Shown here piece by piece: positions 51,877 to 60,461 of a stretch of 64,000 nt of DNA; the stretch's first letter is position 1; each line of letters begins with the position of its first letter. The translations under genes were made by a program, and so were the position numbers. A model generated the notes under the pieces. It made no database searches. It worked only from the letters and a program-made list of their open reading frames with translations, and was not told where the DNA came from. This DNA comes from Zobellia russellii (GTDB lineage Bacteria; Bacteroidota; Bacteroidia; Flavobacteriales; Flavobacteriaceae), in the NCBI RefSeq assembly GCF_018728565.1, contig NZ_JACSOI010000001.1:620001-684000 (forward strand), read 5' to 3'.

Positions 51877-53460
51877 GTGAAGAAGTATTTGAATTTGTTC
51901 GATTTTAAACAAAAGGTAGATTACAAGACCGAGATTCTTTCCGGTCTTACCGTTGCCTTGGCCTTGGTTCCTGAAGCTATTGCATTTGCCCTTATTCCGG
52001 GTTTTTCTCCTCTTACAGGACTATATGCGGCGTTTATTCTTTGTTTAGTAACCTCTATTTTTGGAGGTAGGCCTGGCATGATTTCCGGTGCTACAGGGGC
52101 AGTTGCCGTTATTTTTGTGGGATTGATTCTAGAATTAAAACGCAATTTCCCGGGAATTGAACCGGAAACCATATTGAATTACGTTTTTGCCACCGTAATT
52201 ATTGCTGGTGTGCTACAGATTTTGGCCGGTGTGCTAAGATTGGGTAAATTCATCCGTTTGGTACCACACCCGGTAATGTTCGGTTTTGTAAACGGGTTGG
52301 CCATTATTATTTTTATGGCGCAGTTTCCTAATTTCTATCAGAAGGAAACGGGAGAATTGTTATCCGGTTCGCCTATGTACATAATGCTGGGGCTTACTTT
52401 GCTCACTATGTTGATTATTTGGGGCTTTCCTAAATTAACAAAGGCTATTCCTTCTTCATTATTGGCCATTGTTGTGGTTTCCGCCATAGTTATTGGATTT
52501 GGGGTAGATACGTTAACCGTTGCAGATACTATGGGGCCGGGAGAATCCATCAAAGGTGGTTTTCCACCATTATCCATTCCACAATTGCCAATGACGTTAC
52601 AGACGCTTGGGATTATCTTTCCTTATGCCGCTATTGTTGCGGGTGTAGGGCTCATAGAAAGTTTGTTGACTTTGAACATTATAGACGAAATTACGGATAC
52701 CCGTGGTAGCGGTAATAAAGAATGTGTAGCTCAAGGTACTGCCAATATCCTATCCGGATTTTTATCAGGAATGGGTGGTTGTGCTATGATCGGACAAAGT
52801 TTGATCAATACCTCTTCAGGAGCACGGGCAAGATTATCCGGTATTACTGCGGCTGTTATGCTTTTGGTGTTCATTATGTTCGGTTCTGGTCTTATTGAGC
52901 AATTGCCTATGGCCGCTTTGGTTGGGTTAATGTTTATGGTAGCCATTGGAACATTTGAATGGGCCAGCTTCAAGACTTTTGGAAAAATGCCAAAATCCGA
53001 TGTAATTGTTATGGTTTTGGTGACCTTGATTACCGCTATAACCCACAATTTGGCTGTTGCGGTATTGTTAGGTGTTATAATTTCTGCATTGGCTTATTCT
53101 TGGGAAAATGCAAAACGAATTCGAGCGAGGAAATATATTGATGATAATGGTGTAAAGCACTACGAAATATACGGACCGTTATTTTTTGGTTCTACCACAT
53201 TGTTTGCAGAGAAGTTTGATATTCAGAACGATCCCAATGAGGTTATCATTGACTTTAAAGAGAGCCGTGTTGCCGATATGTCCGGTATAGAAGCTTTGAA
53301 CAAAATTACGGAGCGCTATGCCAAAGCCGGTAAAAAAATTCACTTGCGTCACTTAAGTAAGGACAGCTTTGGCCTCTTAAAGAATGCTAAGGACATTATA
53401 GATGTTAATGTGCTTGAAGACCCTACGTACAAGATAGCGGTAGACAAGACAAAGGCTTAG
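51877..53460 (+). CDS. SulP family anion transporter with STAS domain (SulP-c)
   Basis: A 527-residue inner-membrane anion transporter. Membrane domain: TEILSGLTVALALVPEAIAF near the start, GMISGATGAVAVIFVG, GLIESLLTLNIIDEITDTRG and GMGGCAMIGQSLINTSSGAR. The STAS domain occupies about 430-527 (YGPLFFGSTTLFAEKFDIQN; VADMSGIEALNKITERYAKA). The start is GTG at 51877; an ATG five bases earlier opens only two codons. Its sequence is of the sulfate-permease/STAS group and differs from the SulP-b branch. It has its own -7 element and no CA neighbour, so sulfate or another anion is as likely as bicarbonate. Confidence 0.93.
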   Translation: MKKYLNLFDFKQKVDYKTEILSGLTVALALVPEAIAFALIPGFSPLTGLYAAFILCLVTSIFGGRPGMISGATGAVAVIFVGLILELKRNFPGIEPETILNYVFATVIIAGVLQILAGVLRLGKFIRLVPHPVMFGFVNGLAIIIFMAQFPNFYQKETGELLSGSPMYIMLGLTLLTMLIIWGFPKLTKAIPSSLLAIVVVSAIVIGFGVDTLTVADTMGPGESIKGGFPPLSIPQLPMTLQTLGIIFPYAAIVAGVGLIESLLTLNIIDEITDTRGSGNKECVAQGTANILSGFLSGMGGCAMIGQSLINTSSGARARLSGITAAVMLLVFIMFGSGLIEQLPMAALVGLMFMVAIGTFEWASFKTFGKMPKSDVIVMVLVTLITAITHNLAVAVLLGVIISALAYSWENAKRIRARKYIDDNGVKHYEIYGPLFFGSTTLFAEKFDIQNDPNEVIIDFKESRVADMSGIEALNKITERYAKAGKKIHLRHLSKDSFGLLKNAKDIIDVNVLEDPTYKIAVDKTKA

Positions 53461-53487
53461 TATATTTTTGGCACGGTAAACTTGCTT

Positions 53488-54603
53488 TTACTCGCCACCA
53501 TAAAGCTTATAGACTTCCGATCCGGCACTTAAAAATGCCCCGGTTCCGTAAACTTCGGTTTTATCGGGCCAGGCCTTTCCGGGTGCTGCTCCAATGGGTT
53601 GTACGTAACCTAACATGCCGTCTTTTGTTATATGGCTTACCATGGCGTTCCAGCCTTTTTTAACTGCCGGTTCATAGGTTTCTTTGTCCAGAACTCCATT
53701 GTTAATGCCCCACGCAAGACCATATACGTAAAAAGATGAACCGCTGGTTTCGGGTGTAGGATAAAATTCTTGGCCCAGAAGACTCATGGCCCAATGGCCT
53801 TTGGGTGTCTGGATGGTAATAAGTTTTTCGGCCATTTTTTTATAGATGTTCAAGAAATACATGTATTCTTCACTGTTTGGCTCAAGTTCGTTCATGATAT
53901 TGACGAGTCCGGCAAATACCCAGCCATTTCCCCTGGACCAAAATACCTTAGTGCCGTTATCTAACTTATTAAAGTACCTTTCGTCACGATAATATAGGTT
54001 CTCTTCTTTGTCAAACAGAAAATCAGTTGAAGCCTTAAATTCTGTCATCATGAAATCCAGATATTTTTTCTCGCCTGTAATTTTATACAACTTGACCCAG
54101 ACCGGAGGGGACATAAAAAGGGCATCGCACCAATTCCAACGGTCTTGATGATACGGAGTATCCCAGTTTAGGGCACTTTTGGAAGGATGGAATATTAAGA
54201 AGTTAAATTGCTCTTTGGTGGGAGCAATCATTTTTTCGTCTTTGTATTTTCTAAATAAATCTAGATACATCTGGCCAACAGCATGGTCATCTGCATGGTA
54301 TTTTCTTTTGTATAGTTGCCATTCGTTTGTTTCACCAATATTCTTTAACCAAGAATAATAGCGGTCATCCTCTGCCATCGCTGCCCATTTTACCATACCT
54401 ACGTAAAGTGCTGCATTGGTCCAATCTAAAGGGTGGTGGGGTTTTTTGTGTCCACTGTACAACCCTTCAAAATTAGCAATTTGCCAATCGGCAACGCGCT
54501 GCATATTTTCCTTTACTTTCTTTGGCTTTATTTTTTGAGCGGTTATCGTGTTCGTACACGAAAAAATAGTGATGACGATAAGAAAATGGCGTAACGTTTT
54601 CAA
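53488..54603 (-). CDS. GH105-type unsaturated glucuronyl/rhamnogalacturonyl hydrolase
   Basis: Secreted glycoside hydrolase of 371 residues with a signal peptide (cleavage after about residue 22, TITAQ). The (alpha/alpha)6 barrel has WNWCDALFMSPPVW with candidate catalytic D160 and DDHAVGQ at 105-111, as in YteR-like enzymes removing 4,5-unsaturated uronates left by polysaccharide lyases. WSRGNGWVFAGL and GSSFYVYGLAWGIN support the family. There is no PUL partner nearby: the gene stands alone between a SulP gene (convergent) and a cytochrome gene. Pectin, ulvan or alginate breakdown products are possible substrates. Confidence 0.85.
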   Translation of the reverse strand: MKTLRHFLIVITIFSCTNTITAQKIKPKKVKENMQRVADWQIANFEGLYSGHKKPHHPLDWTNAALYVGMVKWAAMAEDDRYYSWLKNIGETNEWQLYKRKYHADDHAVGQMYLDLFRKYKDEKMIAPTKEQFNFLIFHPSKSALNWDTPYHQDRWNWCDALFMSPPVWVKLYKITGEKKYLDFMMTEFKASTDFLFDKEENLYYRDERYFNKLDNGTKVFWSRGNGWVFAGLVNIMNELEPNSEEYMYFLNIYKKMAEKLITIQTPKGHWAMSLLGQEFYPTPETSGSSFYVYGLAWGINNGVLDKETYEPAVKKGWNAMVSHITKDGMLGYVQPIGAAPGKAWPDKTEVYGTGAFLSAGSEVYKLYGGE

Positions 54604-54645
54604 TGTAAAGTGTTTTTAAGTTGATTGAGAGCTACTAATATATTC

Positions 54646-54689
54646 AAAAAAAATATGCCGTTACCCTAAAATATTAGGATAACGGCATA
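54646..54689 (-). terminator. Terminator after the cytochrome c gene
   Basis: A long stem: TATGCCGTTA (54654-54663) pairs with TAACGGCATA (54680-54689), then after one mismatch CCTAA with TTAGG, loop AATA. On the minus strand it is followed by eight T. It lies about 20 bases past the cytochrome stop codon. Confidence 0.92.
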
Positions 54690-54709
54690 GGAATATAAAA
54701 TTTTGGCTC

Positions 54710-55195
54710 TTAAAGTGTTCGCAGGTATTCCGCGACCGCTCTTGTGTCTTCTTCAGAAAGATTCTGATTTAGCATAATAGCGTTGTTGTATTCTTTAAGA
54801 AGGGCTTGTGCAATTGGATCCTCTTTCAACATTTTATCTGGGTTTGCAATCATGTTCATAACCCATGATGGACTTCTTCTTTCATAAACACCTTTTAATG
54901 CAGGGCCAATTAAACGTTTGTCTACCATGTGACAGGCGGTACATACCGCTTTGAACTTTGCCTCACCGGCCGCAGCCATTTCAGCATCAATATCAGCATC
55001 AAAAGAAATATCCTTGTATGGGCCTACTCCTTGGTTATCCATATCAACAGGAACGCCTTCAGACTTGGCTTCTACTGCTTTAGTTTCTGTTTTGGTTCTG
55101 TTCATTTCAAAACCACCCTTTTTTTCTTCCTTTTTCTCTTCGCCACAGCTGGCAAGCAGGGCACCAAGTGCCAATACGCTTAATAATTTTTTCAT
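54710..55195 (-). CDS. Class I cytochrome c lipoprotein
   Basis: A 161-residue lipoprotein: lipobox LASC with C17, a charged linker (residues 18-50) and a single haem c domain with C85-T-A-C88-H89, GPALKGVYERR and a C-terminal helix (DTRAVAEYLRTL); the axial Met is probably M141 (IMLNQNLS). It should act as an electron carrier in the periplasm, as in many Bacteroidota respiratory chains. Transcription ends at a strong terminator. No oxidase gene is adjacent. Confidence 0.93.
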   Translation of the reverse strand: MKKLLSVLALGALLASCGEEKKEEKKGGFEMNRTKTETKAVEAKSEGVPVDMDNQGVGPYKDISFDADIDAEMAAAGEAKFKAVCTACHMVDKRLIGPALKGVYERRSPSWVMNMIANPDKMLKEDPIAQALLKEYNNAIMLNQNLSEEDTRAVAEYLRTL

Positions 55196-55270
55196 CTTGT
55201 GCTTTATTTCAATATTCGAGCCGAGTTAAGGGCTTTTTGTTCGCGATGCTAATATAACGATTCACTAAAA

Positions 55271-56233
55271 TTAAACCATGTCTTGCACAAATTTAATTGC
55301 TGTTTTTTCTGAGTAATAGATGTTTGATGGCGCTACAAACCCCACGTGACCGCCAAAATTGGGTGTCTTTAAATAAAGGTTCGGAGTGTTTTCCGCCTCG
55401 GTGTACGGGTAGCATTCATCGCCCAAAAAAGAATCGTTTTTAGCATTGATGATTAAAGCGGGAATTTTAATATGGGGCAAAAATTGCCTGCAACTACATT
55501 TTGTGTAATAGTCAATGGCATTTTTAAAACCATGAGCCCGGCTGGTGTAGATATCGTCAAAATCTTTTAGGGTTTTAATAGCGCGCACATCTTTTTTTGA
55601 AATTTTATCCGGAAACAAATCTACTTTGTGCCATAATTTTTCAACCAAGTGTTTTTTAAAACGCTTGGAGTAGAGGTAGTTTTTCGTGGACATGAGTTCT
55701 TTTAAGGAACTATGAAGGTTGCAGGGCACAGAAACACCTATTACCGCCTTTATTTCCTTTGGGAGCGTACGGTCCTCACCGGCATATTTCATAGCCATGT
55801 TTCCACCTAAACTTACCCCTTTTATATAGATATGATCATACTTTTGTTTCTTCAGAATATATTGAACAACGGCATCTAAATCTTCGGTAGCGCCGGAATG
55901 GTAGGAACGAAAAAGGCGATTGGTCTCACCACTACAACCCCTAAAATTAACGGCGCAAGCATCAATGCCCGCCGTATTAAATGTTTTTGCACTTCCCGTA
56001 ATGTACGGCCGTTGCGCGTTGCCTTCCAAGCCATGTAAAAGTATAACCACACTTTTAGAAGGGGTTTTGGAGTAACTCCAGTCTACATCAATAAAATCGC
56101 CATCTGCAAGTTCTAAACGTTCCCGCTGCTGTTCCAATCCTTCTATTCGTCTAAACAATCCCGAATAGACGGTAGATAGATGTCCGTTCTTAAAAAGTAA
56201 TGTGGGATTATAATCGGAGTGGAGTAGTGGCAT
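55271..56233 (-). CDS. YheT family alpha/beta hydrolase
   Basis: A 320-residue cytoplasmic alpha/beta hydrolase of the YheT/ABHD1-3 group. Oxyanion segment LLHGLEGNAQRPYITG near 66-80, nucleophile elbow G139-V-S141-L-G-G, aspartate in NAKNDSFLGDE and histidine in FGGHVGF near the C-terminus. Relatives are lipases or esterases of unknown natural substrate. It lies 47 bases downstream of the nitronate monooxygenase gene on the same strand, so they may be co-transcribed. Confidence 0.9.
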   Translation of the reverse strand: MPLLHSDYNPTLLFKNGHLSTVYSGLFRRIEGLEQQRERLELADGDFIDVDWSYSKTPSKSVVILLHGLEGNAQRPYITGSAKTFNTAGIDACAVNFRGCSGETNRLFRSYHSGATEDLDAVVQYILKKQKYDHIYIKGVSLGGNMAMKYAGEDRTLPKEIKAVIGVSVPCNLHSSLKELMSTKNYLYSKRFKKHLVEKLWHKVDLFPDKISKKDVRAIKTLKDFDDIYTSRAHGFKNAIDYYTKCSCRQFLPHIKIPALIINAKNDSFLGDECYPYTEAENTPNLYLKTPNFGGHVGFVAPSNIYYSEKTAIKFVQDMV

Positions 56234-56280
56234 TTAATTATTCTTTTTTATTTCGACACAAATTTCCCCAATCAACTTTC

Positions 56281-57255
56281 TTACTTCGGATACTTTTCCA
56301 AAATCATAATCTGCTGCTGTATGGCAGATTTAAATTCGGTTTTTAGATCAGCAATTAATTCGGCTACGGGAAGCACATTCTCAATTGAAGCAGATCCCTG
56401 GCCTGCAGACCAAATGGTTTTCCATGCTTTTGCCTCGGTATTGAGCTCTTTTCCAAAATCTATTTTTGTGTCTTTTTTCAGGTCTTCCTCGGTTATTCCA
56501 GCAGCTTTTAGACTTGCTCCCAAGAAATTGGCATGAACGCCCGAGATGGATGCAGTATATACCACATCGTTTGCACCTGCATCAATAATCATTTTTTTGT
56601 ATTCCGGTGTGGCTTTGCTTTCTTCGGTATTGATAAAGCGTGTGCCCATATAGGCCAAATCCGCCCCCATTTGTAATGCAGAAGCAATATCGCGCCCTGT
56701 ACTGATACATCCGGAAAGAATTATGGTCTTGTGGAAGAACTTCTTTATTTCCGCCACCAAAGTCATAGGGTTTACCGTACCTGCATGGCCTCCGGCTCCA
56801 GCGGCAACAAGTATCAATCCGTCTACTCCAGCTTCTTGGGCCTTTTCGGCATGACGTTTTTTTATGATATCGTGAAAGACGAGTCCGCCATAACTGTGAA
56901 TGGCATCTACAACCATAGACACGGCCCCTAAAGAGGTAATTACAATAGGCACTTTGTGTTTTATGCAGAGCTTAACATCTGCTTCAAGTCTTGGGTTGGT
57001 AGGGTGAACTATAAGGTTTACGCCAAAAGGTGCGGGTTTTTTACCGGTCTCTTTTTCAAAGGCGTCCAATTCTGTTTTGATTTCTATGAGCCATTCTTCA
57101 AAACCTTCACTTGTACGTTGGTTCAATGCCGGAAAAGTTCCAACAATACCGTTTTTACAACATTCAATAACCAGCTTGGGGCCAGATATTAAAAACATAG
57201 GGGCAGCAATGGCGGGTAATGCCAATTCGTTTATAAAAGAAGGTTTTGCGCTCAT
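56281..57255 (-). CDS. Nitronate monooxygenase family FMN enzyme
   Basis: A 324-residue FMN-dependent TIM-barrel enzyme of the 2-nitropropane dioxygenase/nitronate monooxygenase family. Characteristic parts: LALPAIAAPMFLISGPKLVI at the start, VAAGAGGHAGTVNPMTLVAE with the histidine of the active site, and ADLAYMGTRFINTEESKATP. Length fits. It probably oxidises alkyl nitronates such as propionate 3-nitronate. A candidate promoter element at 57322-57329 precedes it. Confidence 0.9.
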   Translation of the reverse strand: MSAKPSFINELALPAIAAPMFLISGPKLVIECCKNGIVGTFPALNQRTSEGFEEWLIEIKTELDAFEKETGKKPAPFGVNLIVHPTNPRLEADVKLCIKHKVPIVITSLGAVSMVVDAIHSYGGLVFHDIIKKRHAEKAQEAGVDGLILVAAGAGGHAGTVNPMTLVAEIKKFFHKTIILSGCISTGRDIASALQMGADLAYMGTRFINTEESKATPEYKKMIIDAGANDVVYTASISGVHANFLGASLKAAGITEEDLKKDTKIDFGKELNTEAKAWKTIWSAGQGSASIENVLPVAELIADLKTEFKSAIQQQIMILEKYPK

Positions 57256-57321
57256 ATCATTGGTTTTAGAAAGAATTGAAATTAGCTAAAAATATTTAAG
57301 GACATATATTCCTCTGTTTTT

Positions 57322-57329
57322 CAAAACTA
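57322..57329 (-). promoter_or_regulatory. Candidate -7 element of the nitronate monooxygenase gene
   Basis: TAGTTTTG on the minus strand fits TAnnTTTG, 67 bases before the ATG at 57255. A plus-strand element of the divergent thioesterase gene begins 4 bases away. Confidence 0.4.
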
Positions 57330-57332
57330 TGG

Positions 57333-57340
57333 TATTTTTG
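57333..57340 (+). promoter_or_regulatory. Candidate -7 element of the thioesterase gene
   Basis: TATTTTTG fits TAnnTTTG and lies 39 bases before the ATG at 57380. Confidence 0.4.
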
Positions 57341-57379
57341 TTATTCTTATGCATGCATAATAAAATAATTCGTAAAAAT

Positions 57380-57856
57380 ATGTACCTAAAAGACTTTGAA
57401 ATACGCTGGAGCGATGTTGATGCAAACCGCCATTTGGCCAATTCTGCCTATTTGAATTTTATGAGTCACGTTCGAATGACTTATTTAACCGAAATTGGTT
57501 TTGGTCATAAAGCATTGCTGGAAAAAGAGATAGGACCGGTGGTTTTTTATGAGCATATGTATTATTTTAAAGAGGCCTTTCCCGGTAGGCCCGTAAAGGT
57601 TTCAATGGAAATTATGGGGATGAGTGAAGACGGACAGTTTTTTGAATTCCATCATAATTTCTATGATTATAAAGGTCGAAATTTTGCGCATTGCGAGATG
57701 ATGGGTGCTTGGATGGATTTAAAGACCAGAAAACTCACCGGTTTACCAAATGATCTCATGCAAAAATTTAGTGATGTTGAAAAGGGTGAAGGCTTTAGAA
57801 TCCTTACCAAAGAAGATACTAGAAAGTTCGCTAGGGCTCCAAAGGATCTGGTTTAG
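57380..57856 (+). CDS. Acyl-CoA thioesterase, 4-hydroxybenzoyl-CoA thioesterase type (hot-dog fold)
   Basis: A 158-residue hot-dog protein. The family signature W10-S-D-V-D14-A-N-R-H18-L-A-N is near the N-terminus, with D14 as the likely catalytic acid. ATG at 57380 is chosen because MYLKDFEIRWSDVDANRHL is the usual start; an upstream ATG (57329) overlaps the promoter element. It probably hydrolyses acyl-CoA to free acid. Its last 26 bases overlap the 3' end of the convergent EamA gene. Confidence 0.9.
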   Translation: MYLKDFEIRWSDVDANRHLANSAYLNFMSHVRMTYLTEIGFGHKALLEKEIGPVVFYEHMYYFKEAFPGRPVKVSMEIMGMSEDGQFFEFHHNFYDYKGRNFAHCEMMGAWMDLKTRKLTGLPNDLMQKFSDVEKGEGFRILTKEDTRKFARAPKDLV

Positions 57857-58733
57857 GCTTTTTGCTTGCTAAATATACTCCCAAAAACACTAGGCAACCC
57901 GCTATTATCTTAAGTGTAGTAAGTTTGTCCTGACCCGTGGCAACCGCAAAGAGAATGCCTATTAATGGCTGAATATAAACGAACGCACTTAATGTAGAAG
58001 CTTTAAGTTGGGTTAATGCGAATATGTTGAACAGGTACGTACAAAATGTAGTTCCCAAAACAACAAAAGCAATTTTCCACAGGGCTTCAAACGGCAGATT
58101 GGGCCAGTCTATGTCTATAAGCTCCTGGTAGCCAAAAGGGAGACATATGAATATACCAAGCGTAAATAACCATTTCATAAAGGTAAACGGATGGTATTTT
58201 GCTATCAGGGTTTTTGCTCCAATAAGGTAAGACCCATAAAATACCGAGTTCATAAAAATCAGAAAATTCCCTAAAGGTATGTTAGGTGCATCCTGTCTAA
58301 CTTCGCTACCAAAGAAAATAAGGCCCAAGGCACCTAAAAGACCAATAAGAATGCCCACCATTTTTTTGGGAATGATTTTTTCTTTGATTAGAACAGCTGA
58401 GAGCAATACCACAATAATTGGTGTGGTGGTTATTAAAACAGCACTGTTAATAGGTGTGGATAAGTCCAGTCCTTTAAAAAAAACGAGCATGTTAAAGCCC
58501 ATACCTAAGAGTGCACAAATGAACATTCTAGGGTAGTCTTTTTTTTCTATTTTCTCCTTTGGACCAAAAACGGAAACACTCCAGAATAGTATTGAGGCTC
58601 CTATAACACGCAACATAATAAACCCAAAAGGTTGTACGTGGTTGGGCATTACACCTTTGGCAATGGTATGGTTTAAGGCATAGATAATGGTTGCACCAAT
58701 TGCGGCTAATATGGCAAGGGTACGTTTGCTCAC
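57831..58733 (-). CDS. EamA/DMT superfamily transporter
   Basis: A 300-residue inner-membrane exporter with ten predicted transmembrane helices in two EamA repeats (for example LAILAAIGATIIYALNHTIA and ALWKIAFVVLGTTFCTYLFN). Such proteins export amino acids, nucleotide sugars or other metabolites. Its 3' end overlaps the convergent thioesterase gene by 26 bases, and its start overlaps the arsenate-reductase-like gene by 4 bases, so translation is coupled with it. Confidence 0.92.
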   Translation of the reverse strand: MSKRTLAILAAIGATIIYALNHTIAKGVMPNHVQPFGFIMLRVIGASILFWSVSVFGPKEKIEKKDYPRMFICALLGMGFNMLVFFKGLDLSTPINSAVLITTTPIIVVLLSAVLIKEKIIPKKMVGILIGLLGALGLIFFGSEVRQDAPNIPLGNFLIFMNSVFYGSYLIGAKTLIAKYHPFTFMKWLFTLGIFICLPFGYQELIDIDWPNLPFEALWKIAFVVLGTTFCTYLFNIFALTQLKASTLSAFVYIQPLIGILFAVATGQDKLTTLKIIAGCLVFLGVYLASKKPKPDPLEP

Positions 58734-59083
58734 TGGTGTAGGGCATTTTTTGCCGCTTCCACTACTTTTTTGCTGTTGCCCACAAAGATTTGATCATCAA
58801 TTAGAATTACAGGTCGCTTGAGGAACGTATAGTGCTCTAGAATCAAACCTTTCAATTCATTTTCCGAAGGCTGTTTTTCATGTAGCCCCATTTGTCTGTA
58901 CAGACGGGCTCTTTTACTGAAAAGCGCCTCGTAGCTTCCGGCAAGTTTTTGCATCTCTTCTACTTGCTCGGCGGTCATGGCTTCCGTTTTAATGTCCTGA
59001 AGTACAAACCCGTCTAGAGGTTCCAATTCCTTAAGGATGCGTTTGCAGGTATCACAGGTGCTGAGGTAGTAAATCTTTTTCAT
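58730..59083 (-). CDS. ArsC/Spx-like thioredoxin-fold reductase
   Basis: A 117-residue cytoplasmic protein of the ArsC/Spx/YffB family. The N-terminal YYLSTC10-DTC13-KRILKEL is the family's CxxC active-site strand; a conserved segment LKRPVILIDDQIFVGN follows. Members reduce arsenate with glutathione or thioredoxin, or act as RNA-polymerase partners (Spx). I use the ATG at 59083; the longer ATG at 59152 adds 23 residues without similarity. It lies 4 bases overlapping the EamA gene. Arsenate as substrate is not certain since this group is mixed. Confidence 0.88.
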   Translation of the reverse strand: MKKIYYLSTCDTCKRILKELEPLDGFVLQDIKTEAMTAEQVEEMQKLAGSYEALFSKRARLYRQMGLHEKQPSENELKGLILEHYTFLKRPVILIDDQIFVGNSKKVVEAAKNALHQ

Positions 59084-59169
59084 CTTTCTTAACATAAAAT
59101 CACTTTGCAAAGAAACCCAATTCAGTTCAATTGTACTATTTTTAACGTCCACTTTAAAATAAGAATGCT

Positions 59170-59631
59170 TTGGAAAAACTCTTTGATGTTATTTTACAGA
59201 ATAGAAAACGCTTGTATATTATATTGACCGAAACCCCAAGAGAACAATTGCTGGAAATTCCAGAGGGTTTTAATAACAATATCTGGTGGAATATTGCCCA
59301 TACCGTGATTACTACCCAAGTTTTAGTGTATAAATTCAGTAATCTTCAAATGCGGGTTTCGGATGAACTTGTTCAAAAGTTCATGAAAGGAACAAAACCA
59401 GATGGAACGGCAACTGAGGAGGAAATAATGATAATTGGAGATTTTCTAATATCTACCTTGGAATGGATTATGGAGGATTATGAAGCTGGTCTTTTTCAGG
59501 AGTATAATGAGTATACTACCAGTGCAGGAGTAACATTGGCATCTGCTGAAGATGCGCTAACCTTTAACCTGTATCATGAAGGGTTGCATATGGGAGCCAT
59601 TATTGCCCTGCTTAAAGTAGTAGGGAGATAA
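59170..59631 (+). CDS. DinB family protein (TTG start)
   Basis: A 153-residue protein of the DinB/YfiT four-helix family (metal-binding, thiol-dependent transferases). Characteristic pieces are WWNIAHTVITTQVLVYKF with H44 and NLYHEGLHMGAIIALLK with further histidines, so a three-histidine metal site is likely. The reading frame has no ATG at its start: the first in-frame start is TTG at 59170, giving MEKLFDVILQ as the typical start, and a stop lies 15 bases upstream. An ATG at 59165 is out of frame. It converges closely with the next gene (3-base gap). Confidence 0.82.
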   Translation: MEKLFDVILQNRKRLYIILTETPREQLLEIPEGFNNNIWWNIAHTVITTQVLVYKFSNLQMRVSDELVQKFMKGTKPDGTATEEEIMIIGDFLISTLEWIMEDYEAGLFQEYNEYTTSAGVTLASAEDALTFNLYHEGLHMGAIIALLKVVGR

Positions 59632-59634
59632 GGA

Positions 59635-60375
59635 TTAGGACTTGCTTTTGGCCAAGTAGGGCTTGGCATCCGCAAATGATAGGGTCAGAACAATGGGGCC
59701 ATCTGCATACGAGGCAACCTCATAAGGGTTGTAAAGTAGCTTTATACCCTCCTCGGTAAATCCAATATTTTCGGGGAGGTAAAACATATCTCTTTCAAAC
59801 ATAAAACCTGTGCTGTTAATAGGGCCATCTAGAGGTATGTGTTCCTGGTTCCTGAATTTTTCTTCGGCAAATTTTTCAAAATCCTCACGGTCTTTAAAAA
59901 TCTCCCAATTTTCAAGCTCTTTCCCTTTGTTTTTATCAAAATTCAGAAAATGTTGTGAGCTATAGCCATGAGCTCCCCCGGTAAAAATATAAGAGTTGAG
60001 TTCAACGGTCAGAAAATCGGCGTCTTCATATGAAACACTGCCTTCTATTTTTGCCTCCCAACTTGTAGCTTCTTCCGGATAAAGTTTTTTAAGTTCCCAG
60101 TACCCATTACTAAAGGACTCTACGGCATCTTTAATAGTGGTGGCCTCTAATTCGTCATCATAGTTTAGGGTTTCTATGATTTCTTCATTAATAGCATTGT
60201 TAATGTTGGTAGCTATTTTGGAGTCTTCGATTGCTTTGGGAATGTTGATTTCCACACTCGGACATTCGGAACAACGTGTCTCATCGAGTTTTAAGGTTTC
60301 AAACGTTAGTTTGTTCTCATTTTGACATCCAACAAGGGCTAAAAATAAAATGATATAGGTAACTTGGGTTCTCAT
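59635..60375 (-). CDS. Lipoprotein with DUF4163/DUF3298 domains (RsiV-like)
   Basis: A 246-residue lipoprotein: lipobox LVGC with C17, then a region matching the DUF4163 pattern (FLTVELNSYIFTGGAHGYSS) and a DUF3298 segment towards the C-terminus (NIGFTEEGIKLLYNPYEVAS). These domains occur in RsiV, which binds lysozyme, so a lysozyme- or envelope-binding role is conceivable. It diverges from the cystathionine gene, with overlapping -7 elements in the 86-base gap. Confidence 0.8.
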   Translation of the reverse strand: MRTQVTYIILFLALVGCQNENKLTFETLKLDETRCSECPSVEINIPKAIEDSKIATNINNAINEEIIETLNYDDELEATTIKDAVESFSNGYWELKKLYPEEATSWEAKIEGSVSYEDADFLTVELNSYIFTGGAHGYSSQHFLNFDKNKGKELENWEIFKDREDFEKFAEEKFRNQEHIPLDGPINSTGFMFERDMFYLPENIGFTEEGIKLLYNPYEVASYADGPIVLTLSFADAKPYLAKSKS

Positions 60376-60423
60376 AAAGGAATTTCATTGGGGTAAGCGG
60401 AAAAAATCTGGATTATCCTACAT

Positions 60424-60431
60424 CAAAGATA
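60424..60431 (-). promoter_or_regulatory. Candidate -7 element of the DUF3298 lipoprotein gene
   Basis: TATCTTTG on the minus strand fits TAnnTTTG, 49 bases before the ATG at 60375. The divergent element of the PLP gene begins four bases away. Confidence 0.45.
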
Positions 60432-60435
60432 ACGA

Positions 60436-60443
60436 TACATTTG
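60436..60443 (+). promoter_or_regulatory. Candidate -7 element of the cystathionine synthase/lyase gene
   Basis: TACATTTG fits TAnnTTTG, 18 bases before the ATG at 60462; transcription would start near 60450, leaving a leader of only about 12 bases. There is no room for an S-box riboswitch. Confidence 0.45.
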
Positions 60444-60461
60444 AACCAATAATTATAAAAA

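Noticed and set aside
59635-60375. RsiV-type anti-sigma function of the DUF3298 lipoprotein
   Set aside because: There is no sigma-factor gene beside it and no transmembrane segment with a cytoplasmic anti-sigma part; only the extracytoplasmic domain type is shared.
60376-60461. S-box riboswitch in front of the cystathionine gene
   Set aside because: The -7 element at 60436-60443 leaves a leader of about 12 bases, far too short for a riboswitch.
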